Below, piece by piece: positions 43,897 through 51,862 of a stretch of DNA of 64,000 nt. The position numbers and the translations under genes were made by a program. The stretch spans positions 124,001 through 188,000 of the forward strand of contig NZ_JBHLUN010000005.1 of NCBI RefSeq assembly GCF_042433915.1, given 5' to 3'. Below the pieces are notes generated by a model. It was not told where the DNA came from, did not search any database, and saw only the letters and a program-made list of their open reading frames with translations. Position 1 is the first letter of the stretch. Each line of letters starts with the position of its first letter. This DNA comes from Roseomonas elaeocarpi. GTDB taxonomy: Bacteria; Pseudomonadota; Alphaproteobacteria; Acetobacterales; Acetobacteraceae.

Positions 43897-43934
43897 AATC
43901 CAAGTCTGGGTTAATCCAGGGCTCCGTGAATCCA
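43897..43934. repeat. Three AATCCA repeats spaced exactly 16 bp
   Basis: AATCCA occurs at 43897, 43913 and 43929 in the spacer between the convergent MFS and corA stops. Flanking positions are partly conserved (AATCCAxGxC). This may be a decayed tandem repeat; no function is evident. Confidence 0.5.
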
Positions 43935-43989
43935 GGCCACGTTGGCCGTGGCGGCGTTTACCCCGTGGCTGCGCCGAGCCGAGGCGGTT

Positions 43990-44976
43990 CTAAAGCCAGC
44001 CTTTCCGCTTGAAGTAGAACACCGGCAGGATGGCGCTCACGATCATCACCAGGATCGCCAGCGGGTAGCCGAAGTGCCAGTCCAGTTCCGGCATGAACTT
44101 GAAGTTCATGCCGTAGATGCTGGCGATCAGGGTCGGCGGCATCATCGCGACCGAGGCCACGGTAAAGGTCTTGATGATGCCGTTCTGGTCGATGCCGATG
44201 ATGCCCAGGATGGCGTCGAGCAGGAAGTTCGCCTTGTTGCTCAGGAAGTTGGCGTGATCCACCAGCGACCGGAGGTCGCGCACCAGGGTCTTGATGGCGA
44301 CGGCGTTCTCCTTGCGGATCAGCGCGTCCTTCTCGGTGCCCAGGAAGGTCAGGATGCGCGACAGGCCCAGCAGGGTTTCGCTGGCCCGGCTGGTGACCTC
44401 GCCGACCTGGCCCAGCGCCAGCAGGGCGGTGCGCAGGTCGGCGTCGCGCCGGTCCGCCCGTGCCTGCCCCTTGGCGGAGCGGAAGGCGGTGCGGCTCGCG
44501 CTGTCCATGTCGCCGCCGACGCGCTCCAGGATGTCGGCCAGGCGGTCCACCACCATCTCGAACAGCCCCAGCATCACGTGGTCGGCCGATCGCAGCAGCG
44601 TCGGGGGATGCTTCTGGCAGCGGGTGATGAAGCCCAGGAAGGCGCGCGGCGTGGCGTAGCGTACCGTGACGAGGTTGTGCTGCGACAGCACGAAGGTGAT
44701 CGGCGTCGAGCCGAACTCGCCCTCCTCAACGCCGTACAGGAAGTTGGCCGTCAGGAAGAGCGCATCCTCCTCTCGGTAGAGGCGCGAGGAGCTTTCGATC
44801 TCCTGCATCTCCTCGCGCGTCGGCACTTCGAGGCGGAGCGCGTCCTGCACGGCGCGCTCTTCCTCGGCGGTCGGGTTCAGGAGGTCGAGCCACACCGCGG
44901 CGCGCAACGCCTCGTGCTCCTGCACGCCGTTGCGCACCGCCAACCTGCCCTCCACCACGGTATAGGTCGTCAGCAT
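43990..44976 (-). CDS. corA: CorA-family magnesium transporter
   Basis: A 328-residue divalent-cation channel. The long N-terminal cytoplasmic helical domain is followed by two C-terminal TMs, with the selectivity motif YGMNF between them and a basic KRKGWL tail. It should mediate Mg2+ (or Co2+/Ni2+) uptake. The window also has an MgtE, so two independent magnesium systems are encoded here. Confidence 0.93.
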   Translation of the reverse strand: MLTTYTVVEGRLAVRNGVQEHEALRAAVWLDLLNPTAEEERAVQDALRLEVPTREEMQEIESSSRLYREEDALFLTANFLYGVEEGEFGSTPITFVLSQHNLVTVRYATPRAFLGFITRCQKHPPTLLRSADHVMLGLFEMVVDRLADILERVGGDMDSASRTAFRSAKGQARADRRDADLRTALLALGQVGEVTSRASETLLGLSRILTFLGTEKDALIRKENAVAIKTLVRDLRSLVDHANFLSNKANFLLDAILGIIGIDQNGIIKTFTVASVAMMPPTLIASIYGMNFKFMPELDWHFGYPLAILVMIVSAILPVFYFKRKGWL

Positions 44977-45060
44977 TTCGGAAGGCCCTTCGCCGTGGTC
45001 CGCAACGCCCGTTCTTCTAGCGGGTGAGCGGAACCGCGGACATCCGGCACTCCATTGTAT

Positions 45061-45789
45061 TCACGTAAGGTTCCGCATCTCGGCGCCGGGCAGGCCGAAA
45101 CGGGCCGCGACCTCGGGAAAGCTGCTCGCCTCGGCATGCCGGCCGGAGGGGCGTGTACCGTCCTCCGCCCGCACCAGCTGGCAGCACTGCATCCCGGCCT
45201 CGCGCGCGGCGTCGAGCTCCTCCGCCACGTCGGACAGGAACAGGATCTCGCCCGCCGGCCGGTGCAGCCCGGCCGCGATCCGGCGATAGCTCTCGCTTTC
45301 GCGCTTGGCGCCCACGCGCGTGTCGAAGAAGCCGTGGAACAGCGGCGTCAGGTCGCCCGCCTCGGAGTGGCCGAACAACAGCCGCTGCGCTTCCACCGAG
45401 CCGGAAGAATACACGCAAAGCTCCACGCCCGAACGCGACCAGCTCCGCAGCGCCGGCACGACGTCGGGGTAGAAATGCGCCTGCAGCCGCCCGGCGGCGT
45501 AGCCTTCCTGCCAGATCATGCCCTGGAGCGCCTTGAGCGGCGTGACCTTGGCATCCTCGTCCATCCAGCCACGCAGCACCTCCGCCACCTCGCGGCCGGG
45601 CTGGAGGCGGCGCACCTCCGCCAGCTGCTCGGCCACCGCGGGTTCCCCGCCGCGACGGCGGAGGAAATCCTCCAGCGCCGCGCGCGCGAAGGGGAAGAGC
45701 GTGTCCTTGACGAAGCTGATGGCGCTGGTCGTTCCCTCGATATCCGTGAGAACGACCGTCGGCCGCGCCGCCGCGGCTGTGGCCGTCAC
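45061..45789 (-). CDS. mtnC: Enolase-phosphatase E1 (acireductone synthase)
   Basis: A 242-residue HAD-family bifunctional enzyme of methionine salvage, which enolises and dephosphorylates diketo-methylthiopentyl phosphate to acireductone. The nucleophile region reads LTDIEGTTSAISFVKD with the characteristic Asp and Glu; YSSGSVEAQ and FLSDVAEELDAA are the later HAD motifs. It overlaps mtnD by 4 bp and ends the mtnB-mtnD-mtnC operon. Confidence 0.95.
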   Translation of the reverse strand: MTATAAAARPTVVLTDIEGTTSAISFVKDTLFPFARAALEDFLRRRGGEPAVAEQLAEVRRLQPGREVAEVLRGWMDEDAKVTPLKALQGMIWQEGYAAGRLQAHFYPDVVPALRSWSRSGVELCVYSSGSVEAQRLLFGHSEAGDLTPLFHGFFDTRVGAKRESESYRRIAAGLHRPAGEILFLSDVAEELDAAREAGMQCCQLVRAEDGTRPSGRHAEASSFPEVAARFGLPGAEMRNLT

Positions 45790-46334
45790 GCCCGATCCGC
45801 GGTCTGGGCCGGGAAGCGGGTGGCCATGTCGGTGCCGGTGTAGTGCGGCACCCAGCCGGAGGTGTCGGTGAAGATCCGCACCGCCGTGAAGCGAGGCTCG
45901 GTCCCGGCGTCGAACCAGTGCTGGATATTAGCCGGGACGCTGATCAGGTCACCCGCCGTGCAGCGCGCGTCGTACACCTTGCCGCCCACGTGCAGCACGA
46001 AGTTGCCCGCGCCCTCGTGGAAGAAGCGGACCTCGTCCTCGGTATGCGTGTGCTCGTTCAGGAACTTGGCCCGCAGCGCTTCCTTGTTGGGCGCGTCGGG
46101 GGCGAGCATCAGGACATCCGCCGAGCCCGCGCCGGTCTGGCCCAGCAGCTCGTCGAGGTGCGGGCGATAAGCGTCGAGCACCGCCTCCGCATCCGCACCG
46201 GGCGGGAGCGACACCACCGGCCAGCGCTCGAACCGCACCCCGATCGGGGTCAGCGCTTCCTGGATCTCGGTGACGTTGGTTGTATCGGTGACCACCGCGT
46301 TCGTCGCGGCGTCGTGGACGACCAGGCGGCTCAT
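45786..46334 (-). CDS. mtnD: Acireductone dioxygenase
   Basis: A 182-residue cupin dioxygenase that oxidises acireductone to the ketoacid of methionine plus formate (Fe form). Metal ligands lie in EHTHTEDEVRFF (His, His, Glu) and a later QHWFD (His). ATG 46334 overlaps the mtnB stop by 4 bp and the stop overlaps mtnC by 4 bp, indicating coupled translation. Confidence 0.95.
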   Translation of the reverse strand: MSRLVVHDAATNAVVTDTTNVTEIQEALTPIGVRFERWPVVSLPPGADAEAVLDAYRPHLDELLGQTGAGSADVLMLAPDAPNKEALRAKFLNEHTHTEDEVRFFHEGAGNFVLHVGGKVYDARCTAGDLISVPANIQHWFDAGTEPRFTAVRIFTDTSGWVPHYTGTDMATRFPAQTADRA

Positions 46335-46972
46335 CCCACATCTCCTTCTCGGGCCTGCGCGGTGGCGAGCTCGCAGGCCAGCATGAACTCCAGCCCTTCC
46401 AGCCGGGCCAGCGCCACGTCCATGGATGGGGCCCATACATAGATGCCGTGACCCCGGATCAAGTATCCGGGGGGGATCGCCGTCCCGTTCTCCGCCATGT
46501 CGTTCCAGCGGAGCTCCACGCGCCGCTGCAGCCGGGCGATGTCCTGGTCATTGTTGAAGACCGGCAGCTCCACGGTGGCCTCGTGCGTCGGCAGTCCGGG
46601 AAAGGCCTTGAGCAGCTCGTAGCCGCTGAGCAGGATCTCGTCGCCCGACAGGCGCGACAGCACGGTGTTGGCGATGCTGTGTCCGTGTACCACCGCGCCC
46701 GTGGTGGGAAAGCGGCGATAGGCACCGCAGTGCAGCAGCGTTTCCGCCGAGGAACGCAGCGCCGGGTCTTCCGGCCTGCCCTCCGCGTCCACCACCATCA
46801 CGTCGGTGGTTGTCAGGAAGCCCTTGTGCCCGCCGGAGCGGGTGATGGCGATGCGGCCGTCGGGCAGGCGGACCGAGATATTGCCCGCCGTGGCCGGCAC
46901 CCAGCCGAGCCGGTCCATGCGCTGCCCGGCGCGGATGATGATCCCCGCGGCCTCCGTCTCATCCATCGCCAT
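46331..46972 (-). CDS. mtnB: Methylthioribulose-1-phosphate dehydratase
   Basis: A 213-residue class II aldolase-fold zinc dehydratase, the first step of the salvage segment encoded here. Motifs are TAGNISVR, SRSGGHKG-like TRSGGHKGFL, metal ligands in VHGHSIANT, and a final RGHGIYVW. ATG 46972 is used; ATG 46966 is equivalent. The upstream steps (mtnA, mtnK or mtnP) are not in the window. Confidence 0.95.
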   Translation of the reverse strand: MAMDETEAAGIIIRAGQRMDRLGWVPATAGNISVRLPDGRIAITRSGGHKGFLTTTDVMVVDAEGRPEDPALRSSAETLLHCGAYRRFPTTGAVVHGHSIANTVLSRLSGDEILLSGYELLKAFPGLPTHEATVELPVFNNDQDIARLQRRVELRWNDMAENGTAIPPGYLIRGHGIYVWAPSMDVALARLEGLEFMLACELATAQAREGDVG

Positions 46973-47007
46973 GGCATCACGCCCCCATGCCTACCGGGAA
47001 CAAGCAA

Positions 47008-47038
47008 ACGCCGCCCTCCGGGAGCCGGAGGGCGGCGT
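47008..47038 (-). terminator. Strong intrinsic terminator of tatA
   Basis: A perfect 14-bp stem (47008-47021 with 47025-47038) closes a 3-base loop. In the minus-strand transcript it is followed by TTTGCTTGTT, a T-rich tail. It separates tatA from the mtn operon on the same strand, so mtnB needs its own promoter in very little space. Confidence 0.8.
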
Positions 47039-47087
47039 CACAACAGCGCATACCCGGCTCGGCCGGGTCAGGCAAGAAAAGCGGGCG

Positions 47088-47351
47088 TCAGGCCGCCGGG
47101 CGGCCCGGGTTGGCGGTCGTGGTGGCGTTGCCCGTGCCCGTGGTGGGCGTACCCGGAGGCGGCAGGTTGCCGGCCGGCGGGGTATGGGCGTCGCGGGCCA
47201 TGGACTCGTCCTCGTCCTCGCGCATGTTCTTCTTGAACGACTTGATGCCCGTGGCGAGGTCACCCATCAGCCCGCTGATCTTGCCGCTTCCGAAGAGCAG
47301 CAGGACCACCAGCAGAACGATGATCCAGTGCCAGATGCTGAACGAACCCAT
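47088..47351 (-). CDS. tatA: Sec-independent translocase subunit TatA/TatE
   Basis: An 87-residue protein with a short N-terminus, one TM (about 5-22, WHWIIVLLVVLLLFG), the FGSGKI hinge and an amphipathic helix (LMGDLATGIKSFKKNM), then an acidic and Pro/Thr/Gly-rich tail. It should form the Tat pore for folded proteins. ATG 47351 gives the family start; longer upstream frames are basic and implausible. tatB and tatC are not adjacent. Confidence 0.92.
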   Translation of the reverse strand: MGSFSIWHWIIVLLVVLLLFGSGKISGLMGDLATGIKSFKKNMREDEDESMARDAHTPPAGNLPPPGTPTTGTGNATTTANPGRPAA

Positions 47352-47585
47352 GGTACGGCCTCGATTTCCCGTGATTGTCTCGGAGCGCTCCCGGCGGCGC
47401 TCCCGTCGCAATTCCGCCCGGACATTAATCGTCCGGAACGCGGGGCGCAAACCACCGTTCCGCAGTAGGTGGGCGCGCCCGCGAGGCGGCACAACCACGC
47501 CGGCCCGAGAAGTTGCAACGCCTTGTAACCGCCTCCCGCGCCGGCGGGTGATCCGCCGGGCGGAAGCGCCTCGCAGCCCGGTTCC

Positions 47586-48578
47586 TCAGCCCTCGGGGCT
47601 GATGTGCAGCCGCTCGATCAGCCCGCCCCAGCGCTGGGTCTCGGCCGCGATGAAGCGGGCGAACTCCGCGGCCGGGAAGCCGGTGACCTCGAAGCCCACC
47701 AGTTCCAGCGGCCGGCGCACCGCCTCGCGCCGGAAGCCCTCGACCGCAAGCTTCTCCAGCAGGGCGCGGTGTTCCTCGGGCATGGTGGCTGGGGCGAAAA
47801 GCCCGGACCAGCCGTAGGAGGTCGCATCCGGCAGCCCCGCTTCCGCCAGGGTGGGAACCTCGGGCACGTCCTTGGCGCGGGTTTCCCCGGTGGAGGCCAG
47901 GGCGAAGAGCTGTTTCTCGCGGACCTGCGGCAGCACCGCGCCCACGGTGGCGATCGAGGCATCCACCCGGTCGGCCACCAGGTCCACCACCGCCTGTGGG
48001 AAGCCGCGATACGGGACGTGCTGCATGTCCAGCCCTTCGCGCGCCATCAGCTCCACCATCGCCAGGTGCCCGCCCGAACCCGCGCCCACCGAGGCGTAGG
48101 ACAGCGTGTCGGGATGTGCCTTCACGTAGTCCACGAAGGAGCGGTAGTCGCGGGCCGGGATGTGCGGTGCCACCACCAGCAGCTGCGGCGCCCGGACCGC
48201 CATGGCGATGGGGTGCAGGTCGCGCTGCGGGTCGTAGGGCAGGTTGCGGTACAGCGCGGGCGCGGTGGTGATCGGGCCGTTAATCGACAGGCCGATCGTG
48301 TGCCCGTCCGTTGCCTTGGCGATCAGGTCGGTGCCGAGGTTGCCGCCGGCCCCGGTGCGGTTGTCCACCACCACCGGCTGACCCAGCCCTTCCGCCAGCA
48401 CCGGCCCGATCGCGCGCGCCACCAGGTCCGGGGTGGAGCCCGGCGGGAAGGGCAGGATCAGCCGCAGCGGCTTGTCGGGCCAGACGGCGGCGGCGCGCAC
48501 GCGGGGCGCGCTCAGCAGCGGCAGCGCCGCGCCGGCGCCCAGCAGCGCCCGGCGGGAAAGGGTGGAAGCGGGCTTCAT
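47586..48578 (-). CDS. Bug-family tripartite tricarboxylate transporter substrate-binding protein
   Basis: A 330-residue periplasmic binding protein of the Bug (TctC) family. A Tat-type signal (SRRALLGAGAALPLL) precedes the mature domain. WPDKPLRLILPFPPGSTPDLVAR and VVDNRTGAGGNLGTDLIAKA are family signatures, as is YKSFKE-like VDYVKAHPDTLSYASVGAGS. No TctA/TctB membrane genes are nearby, as is usual for orphan Bug proteins that are numerous in Acetobacteraceae. Ligand probably a carboxylate. Confidence 0.92.
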   Translation of the reverse strand: MKPASTLSRRALLGAGAALPLLSAPRVRAAAVWPDKPLRLILPFPPGSTPDLVARAIGPVLAEGLGQPVVVDNRTGAGGNLGTDLIAKATDGHTIGLSINGPITTAPALYRNLPYDPQRDLHPIAMAVRAPQLLVVAPHIPARDYRSFVDYVKAHPDTLSYASVGAGSGGHLAMVELMAREGLDMQHVPYRGFPQAVVDLVADRVDASIATVGAVLPQVREKQLFALASTGETRAKDVPEVPTLAEAGLPDATSYGWSGLFAPATMPEEHRALLEKLAVEGFRREAVRRPLELVGFEVTGFPAAEFARFIAAETQRWGGLIERLHISPEG

Positions 48579-48615
48579 GGCGTGGGTGGTGTTCCTCTCA
48601 TGTCGCTGCCGCCGT

Positions 48616-49137
48616 CTAGCGGGCGGCTTGCAGCAGGTCGTGGTGGATGAAGCCGTAGGACGGGAAGACCGTGCTGCCGACAACACCGGCAGGTGGATAC
48701 CAGACCCGCACCGCCGTCCAGTCGTTGTTTGCGGAAACGTCGATCACCGGCTGCCCGCGTGCCACCAGCCCCTTCAGCCCGCCCGAGGCCCAGTTCGCGT
48801 GATCCACCAGGATCTCGCGCGACGACACCACCCGCGTCACCACCGACAGGTGTCCGTCGCGCAGGCGGCCGGTCCGCCGCAGCACCAGGAGGCTGCCGAC
48901 CCGCGGGCGGTCATCCCGCGCGTATAGCCCCGCCGCCTCGTCCCACCACTGCCACGCATCGCCGCTGAGGCTGATGCCCGTTGCCTGCCGGGCGAAGGGC
49001 ACGCAGCTGGTGTAGCGCGCCGTGCCCTCGTAGCCGTTGGCCCGCGCCGTGGCCCCCGAGACCACGGAATGGCCGCCCCCGCAGCCGCCCAGCGCCAGCA
49101 GCCCCAGCAGGGCGGCCGCACGCAGCAGAACTGTCAT
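48616..49137 (-). CDS. CHAP-domain lipoprotein (putative peptidoglycan amidase)
   Basis: A 173-residue lipoprotein; the signal ends in LALGGC. The CHAP catalytic Cys is in YTSCVPFAR and the His in DGHLSVVTRV, followed by an acidic/Asn region in LVDHANW. The fold cleaves peptidoglycan peptide bonds, so cell-wall remodelling is likely. ATG 49137 gives a proper signal peptide. It is divergent from the acyl-CoA-dehydrogenase-like gene. Confidence 0.82.
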   Translation of the reverse strand: MTVLLRAAALLGLLALGGCGGGHSVVSGATARANGYEGTARYTSCVPFARQATGISLSGDAWQWWDEAAGLYARDDRPRVGSLLVLRRTGRLRDGHLSVVTRVVSSREILVDHANWASGGLKGLVARGQPVIDVSANNDWTAVRVWYPPAGVVGSTVFPSYGFIHHDLLQAAR

Positions 49138-49362
49138 CGAAACGACCCCCGGGTTTGCCAAGCTCCGCCCCCCGGCAGCGCTTGCGCGTCCCGCGTTCAG
49201 CCTAACTTATCGGGTTGCGCCAGCCAAAGGGTGTGGCACCGGAACAGAAGGAACAGCGGCCATGATGACCAGCAGCGCCACCCACGCTGGCACGGCCCTT
49301 TGACCGCCGCACCGACGGCGGCCGAACTCCTGCCGGAGCGGCATCGCGCCGGGAGGCTGCGC

Positions 49363-50520
49363 GTGGGGGAGCTTCCCCAGGCCGATATTCCCCTTCCTGC
49401 CGAGCCCCTGCCTGCCGTCCACCCGCGAAGCTTTCACGAGATCCTGCCGCTCCTGGCCGAAAGGGCCGAAGTTCTGGATCGCGACGGCGGCCTTCCCGAC
49501 CGCGAAGTCGCCCTTCTGCACGAGGCGGGGCTGCTCGACGCGCCGCTGCCCCGCGTGCTGGGCGGCGAGGGCTGGGGCAACGACCCGGCCGCGGCCCCCG
49601 CGCTGCTCGACGCCCTGCGCCGCATCGGCCGGGTGAGCCTGCCGCTCGGGCGGCTCTACGAAGGCCATGTCAATGCGCTCCGCCTCGTGGCTGGCCACGG
49701 CAACCCGGCGCAGCTGCGCGAGGCCGCCGCCGATATCCGCGCCGGACGCCTCTTCGGCGTCTGGAACAGCGAGCCGCCGGAAGGCCTGCACCTGGACGGC
49801 AGCCAGTCCGCCTCGCGGCTGCGGGGCCGCAAGATCTGGTGCTCCGGCGCGGGTCTGGTGGAGCGTGCGCTGGTGACGGCGCGGCGCGGCGACGAGGTGC
49901 AGATGCTGCTGGTGCCGCTGCCGCGCGGCACGGAACGCGCCGACCTCGACGACTGGCACCCGACCGGCATGCGGGCCTCCGCCACCGGCACCGTGGATTT
50001 CAACGGCCTCGCCGTCCCGGCCGAATGGCAGATCGGGGAACCCGGCGGCTATTACCGCCAGCCCGACTTTTCCGCCGGCGCCTGGCGCTTCCTGGCGGTG
50101 CAGCTCGGCGGCATCGAGGCCGTGGCCGAGGCACTGCGGAGCCAGATGCGCCAGAGCGGCCGCGGCGCCGACCCGCACCAGGCCGCCCGCTTCGGTGAGG
50201 TCGTGACAGCGCTGGAAACCGCCCGCCTCTGGGTGCACCAGGCGGCCATCCACGCGGAAGGCCGCCTGGCCGACGACGACCGCACCGTGGCCTACGTCAA
50301 CCTCGCCCGCGGCGCGGTGGAGCGCGCGGGGCTGGAAGCCGTGGCCCTGGCGCAGCGCTCGATCGGGCTGGCCAGCTTCATGCGCCCCCATCCGGTGGAG
50401 CGGGTGATCCGCGACCTCGCCACCTATCTCCGCCAGCCGGCGCCCGACCGGGCCTTGACCAGCGCCGCCGCCACGGTGCTATCGGCCGATACGCCGCTGG
50501 AGGATTTCTGGAACGCATGA
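49363..50520 (+). CDS. Acyl-CoA-dehydrogenase-like flavoprotein of a tailoring cassette
   Basis: A 385-residue protein with the acyl-CoA dehydrogenase fold: helical N-terminal domain, a beta domain (DFNGLAVPAEWQIGEPGGYY) and a C-terminal helical domain with PHPVERVIRDLATYLR. The usual IYEGT segment with the catalytic glutamate is missing; the sequence reads YLRQPAPD there. A non-standard role is therefore likely. GTG 49363 is chosen because GGGAGG lies 6 bases upstream; an in-frame TTG at 49300 has no ribosome site. It overlaps the PIG-L gene by 4 bp, so the two are coupled. Confidence 0.82.
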   Translation: MGELPQADIPLPAEPLPAVHPRSFHEILPLLAERAEVLDRDGGLPDREVALLHEAGLLDAPLPRVLGGEGWGNDPAAAPALLDALRRIGRVSLPLGRLYEGHVNALRLVAGHGNPAQLREAAADIRAGRLFGVWNSEPPEGLHLDGSQSASRLRGRKIWCSGAGLVERALVTARRGDEVQMLLVPLPRGTERADLDDWHPTGMRASATGTVDFNGLAVPAEWQIGEPGGYYRQPDFSAGAWRFLAVQLGGIEAVAEALRSQMRQSGRGADPHQAARFGEVVTALETARLWVHQAAIHAEGRLADDDRTVAYVNLARGAVERAGLEAVALAQRSIGLASFMRPHPVERVIRDLATYLRQPAPDRALTSAAATVLSADTPLEDFWNA

Positions 50521-51275
50521 AGGCCGCTGATTTTCTCCGCGAAGCCGAGCACCTTCCGATCGCCGGCCTCGACGGGGTGTTGCCGGGTGGCGGCACGGTG
50601 CTGGTGGTCGCCCCGCACCCGGACGACGAGAGCCTGGGCTGCGGCGGATTGCTGGCGCTGCTGACCGATGCCGGCCGGCCGGGACGGGTGCTGATCGTGT
50701 CCGACGGCGCGGCCTCCCACCCCAATTCGCGCACCCATCCGCCCGCCCGCGTCGCGGCCATCCGGCGTGAAGAGGCGACCGCCGCCCTGGGCGCGCTCGG
50801 CATGGGGCCGGACCGGCTGGTGATGCTGGGGCTGCCCGACGGGGCGGTGCCGCATGACGGCCCGGGCTTCGACGCCGCGGTGACCGCCATGGCCAACCTG
50901 CTGCGCCGCGACGGGGCGGAAGCGGTCGCGGTCAGCTGGGAGCACGACCCGCACCCCGACCACCTCGCCAGCTGGCGCATGGCGCGTGCCGCCGCGCGCG
51001 AGGCCGGGGTGCGGCTGCTGGCCTATCCCATCTGGGGCTGGCGGCACCTGTACACGGAAATCGGACCGCTGCCACCGCTGGATCTCGACGGGCCGCCGCG
51101 CGGCTGGCGCCTCGACATCGCGGCCGTGCTGCCCCGCAAGCAGGCCGCCGTGGCGGCGCACGTCTCGCAGACCACCCGCTTGATCAGCGACGATCCGCAC
51201 GGCTTCATGCTGTCGCCCGAGGTGCTGGCCCTGTTCGAGCGCCCCTGGGAGGTCCTGCTGGAGATTGCCGCGTGA
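50517..51275 (+). CDS. PIG-L family N-deacetylase
   Basis: A 252-residue zinc deacetylase of the PIG-L/LmbE family. Metal ligands are in APHPDDESLGCGG (His, Asp, Asp) and HDPHPDHLASW (His). Relatives remove N-acetyl groups from GlcNAc-containing molecules such as GlcNAc-PI, mycothiol or bacillithiol precursors, and lincomycin-type intermediates. It is coupled by 4-bp overlaps to both neighbours, which suggests that its product is handed to the methyltransferase. Confidence 0.92.
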   Translation: MKAADFLREAEHLPIAGLDGVLPGGGTVLVVAPHPDDESLGCGGLLALLTDAGRPGRVLIVSDGAASHPNSRTHPPARVAAIRREEATAALGALGMGPDRLVMLGLPDGAVPHDGPGFDAAVTAMANLLRRDGAEAVAVSWEHDPHPDHLASWRMARAAAREAGVRLLAYPIWGWRHLYTEIGPLPPLDLDGPPRGWRLDIAAVLPRKQAAVAAHVSQTTRLISDDPHGFMLSPEVLALFERPWEVLLEIAA

Positions 51276-51862
51276 ACTCTGCGCCCACGTCCTTGCCGAC
51301 CACCTATTTCGACGACCTTTACGCCCGCAATATCGACCCCTGGGGCTTCGAGACACGCGACTACGAGCACAACAAGTACGCCGCGACCCTGGCGGCGCTG
51401 CCGCAGCCACACTACGGCGCGGCGCTGGAGATCGGCTGCTCCATCGGCGTCCTGACGCGCCAGCTCGCGGCGCGTTGCGACCGGCTCCTGGCGCTCGACG
51501 CCGCCGCGGCGCCCTTGGAACTGGCCCGCGCCCGCACCGCCGACCAGCCGGGCGTCGAGATCCGCGAGGCCCGCGTGCCGGAGCAGTGGCCGGAAGGCGA
51601 GAGCTTCGACCTCATCCTGATCTCCGAGGTGCTCTACTTCTTCGGCGGGGATGACCTCGGGCGGGTCGCGAACTGCGTGGACCGGTCGCTGCGGCCGGGC
51701 GGCGACGTGGTGCTGGTGCACTGGCTGGCGCAGACCGATTTCCCGCTGACCGGCGACGAGGCGGTGGAAGGCTTCCTCGCCGCCAGCCGTAACGGGCTCA
51801 CCCGCACCGGCGGCAGCCGCAACGAATTTTACCGGCTCGACGTGCTCCGCCGCATCGGCTGA
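51272..51862 (+). CDS. NodS-like SAM-dependent methyltransferase
   Basis: A 196-residue class I methyltransferase. The SAM loop is ALEIGCSIGVLTRQLA. The N-terminal YFDDLYARNIDPWGFETRDY and NKYAATLAALP are typical of the NodS family, whose founding member N-methylates the deacetylated terminal glucosamine of Nod factor. GTG 51272 overlaps the PIG-L stop (GTGA). Its last 34 bp overlap the 3' end of the convergent GT2 gene. Confidence 0.88.
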   Translation: MNSAPTSLPTTYFDDLYARNIDPWGFETRDYEHNKYAATLAALPQPHYGAALEIGCSIGVLTRQLAARCDRLLALDAAAAPLELARARTADQPGVEIREARVPEQWPEGESFDLILISEVLYFFGGDDLGRVANCVDRSLRPGGDVVLVHWLAQTDFPLTGDEAVEGFLAASRNGLTRTGGSRNEFYRLDVLRRIG

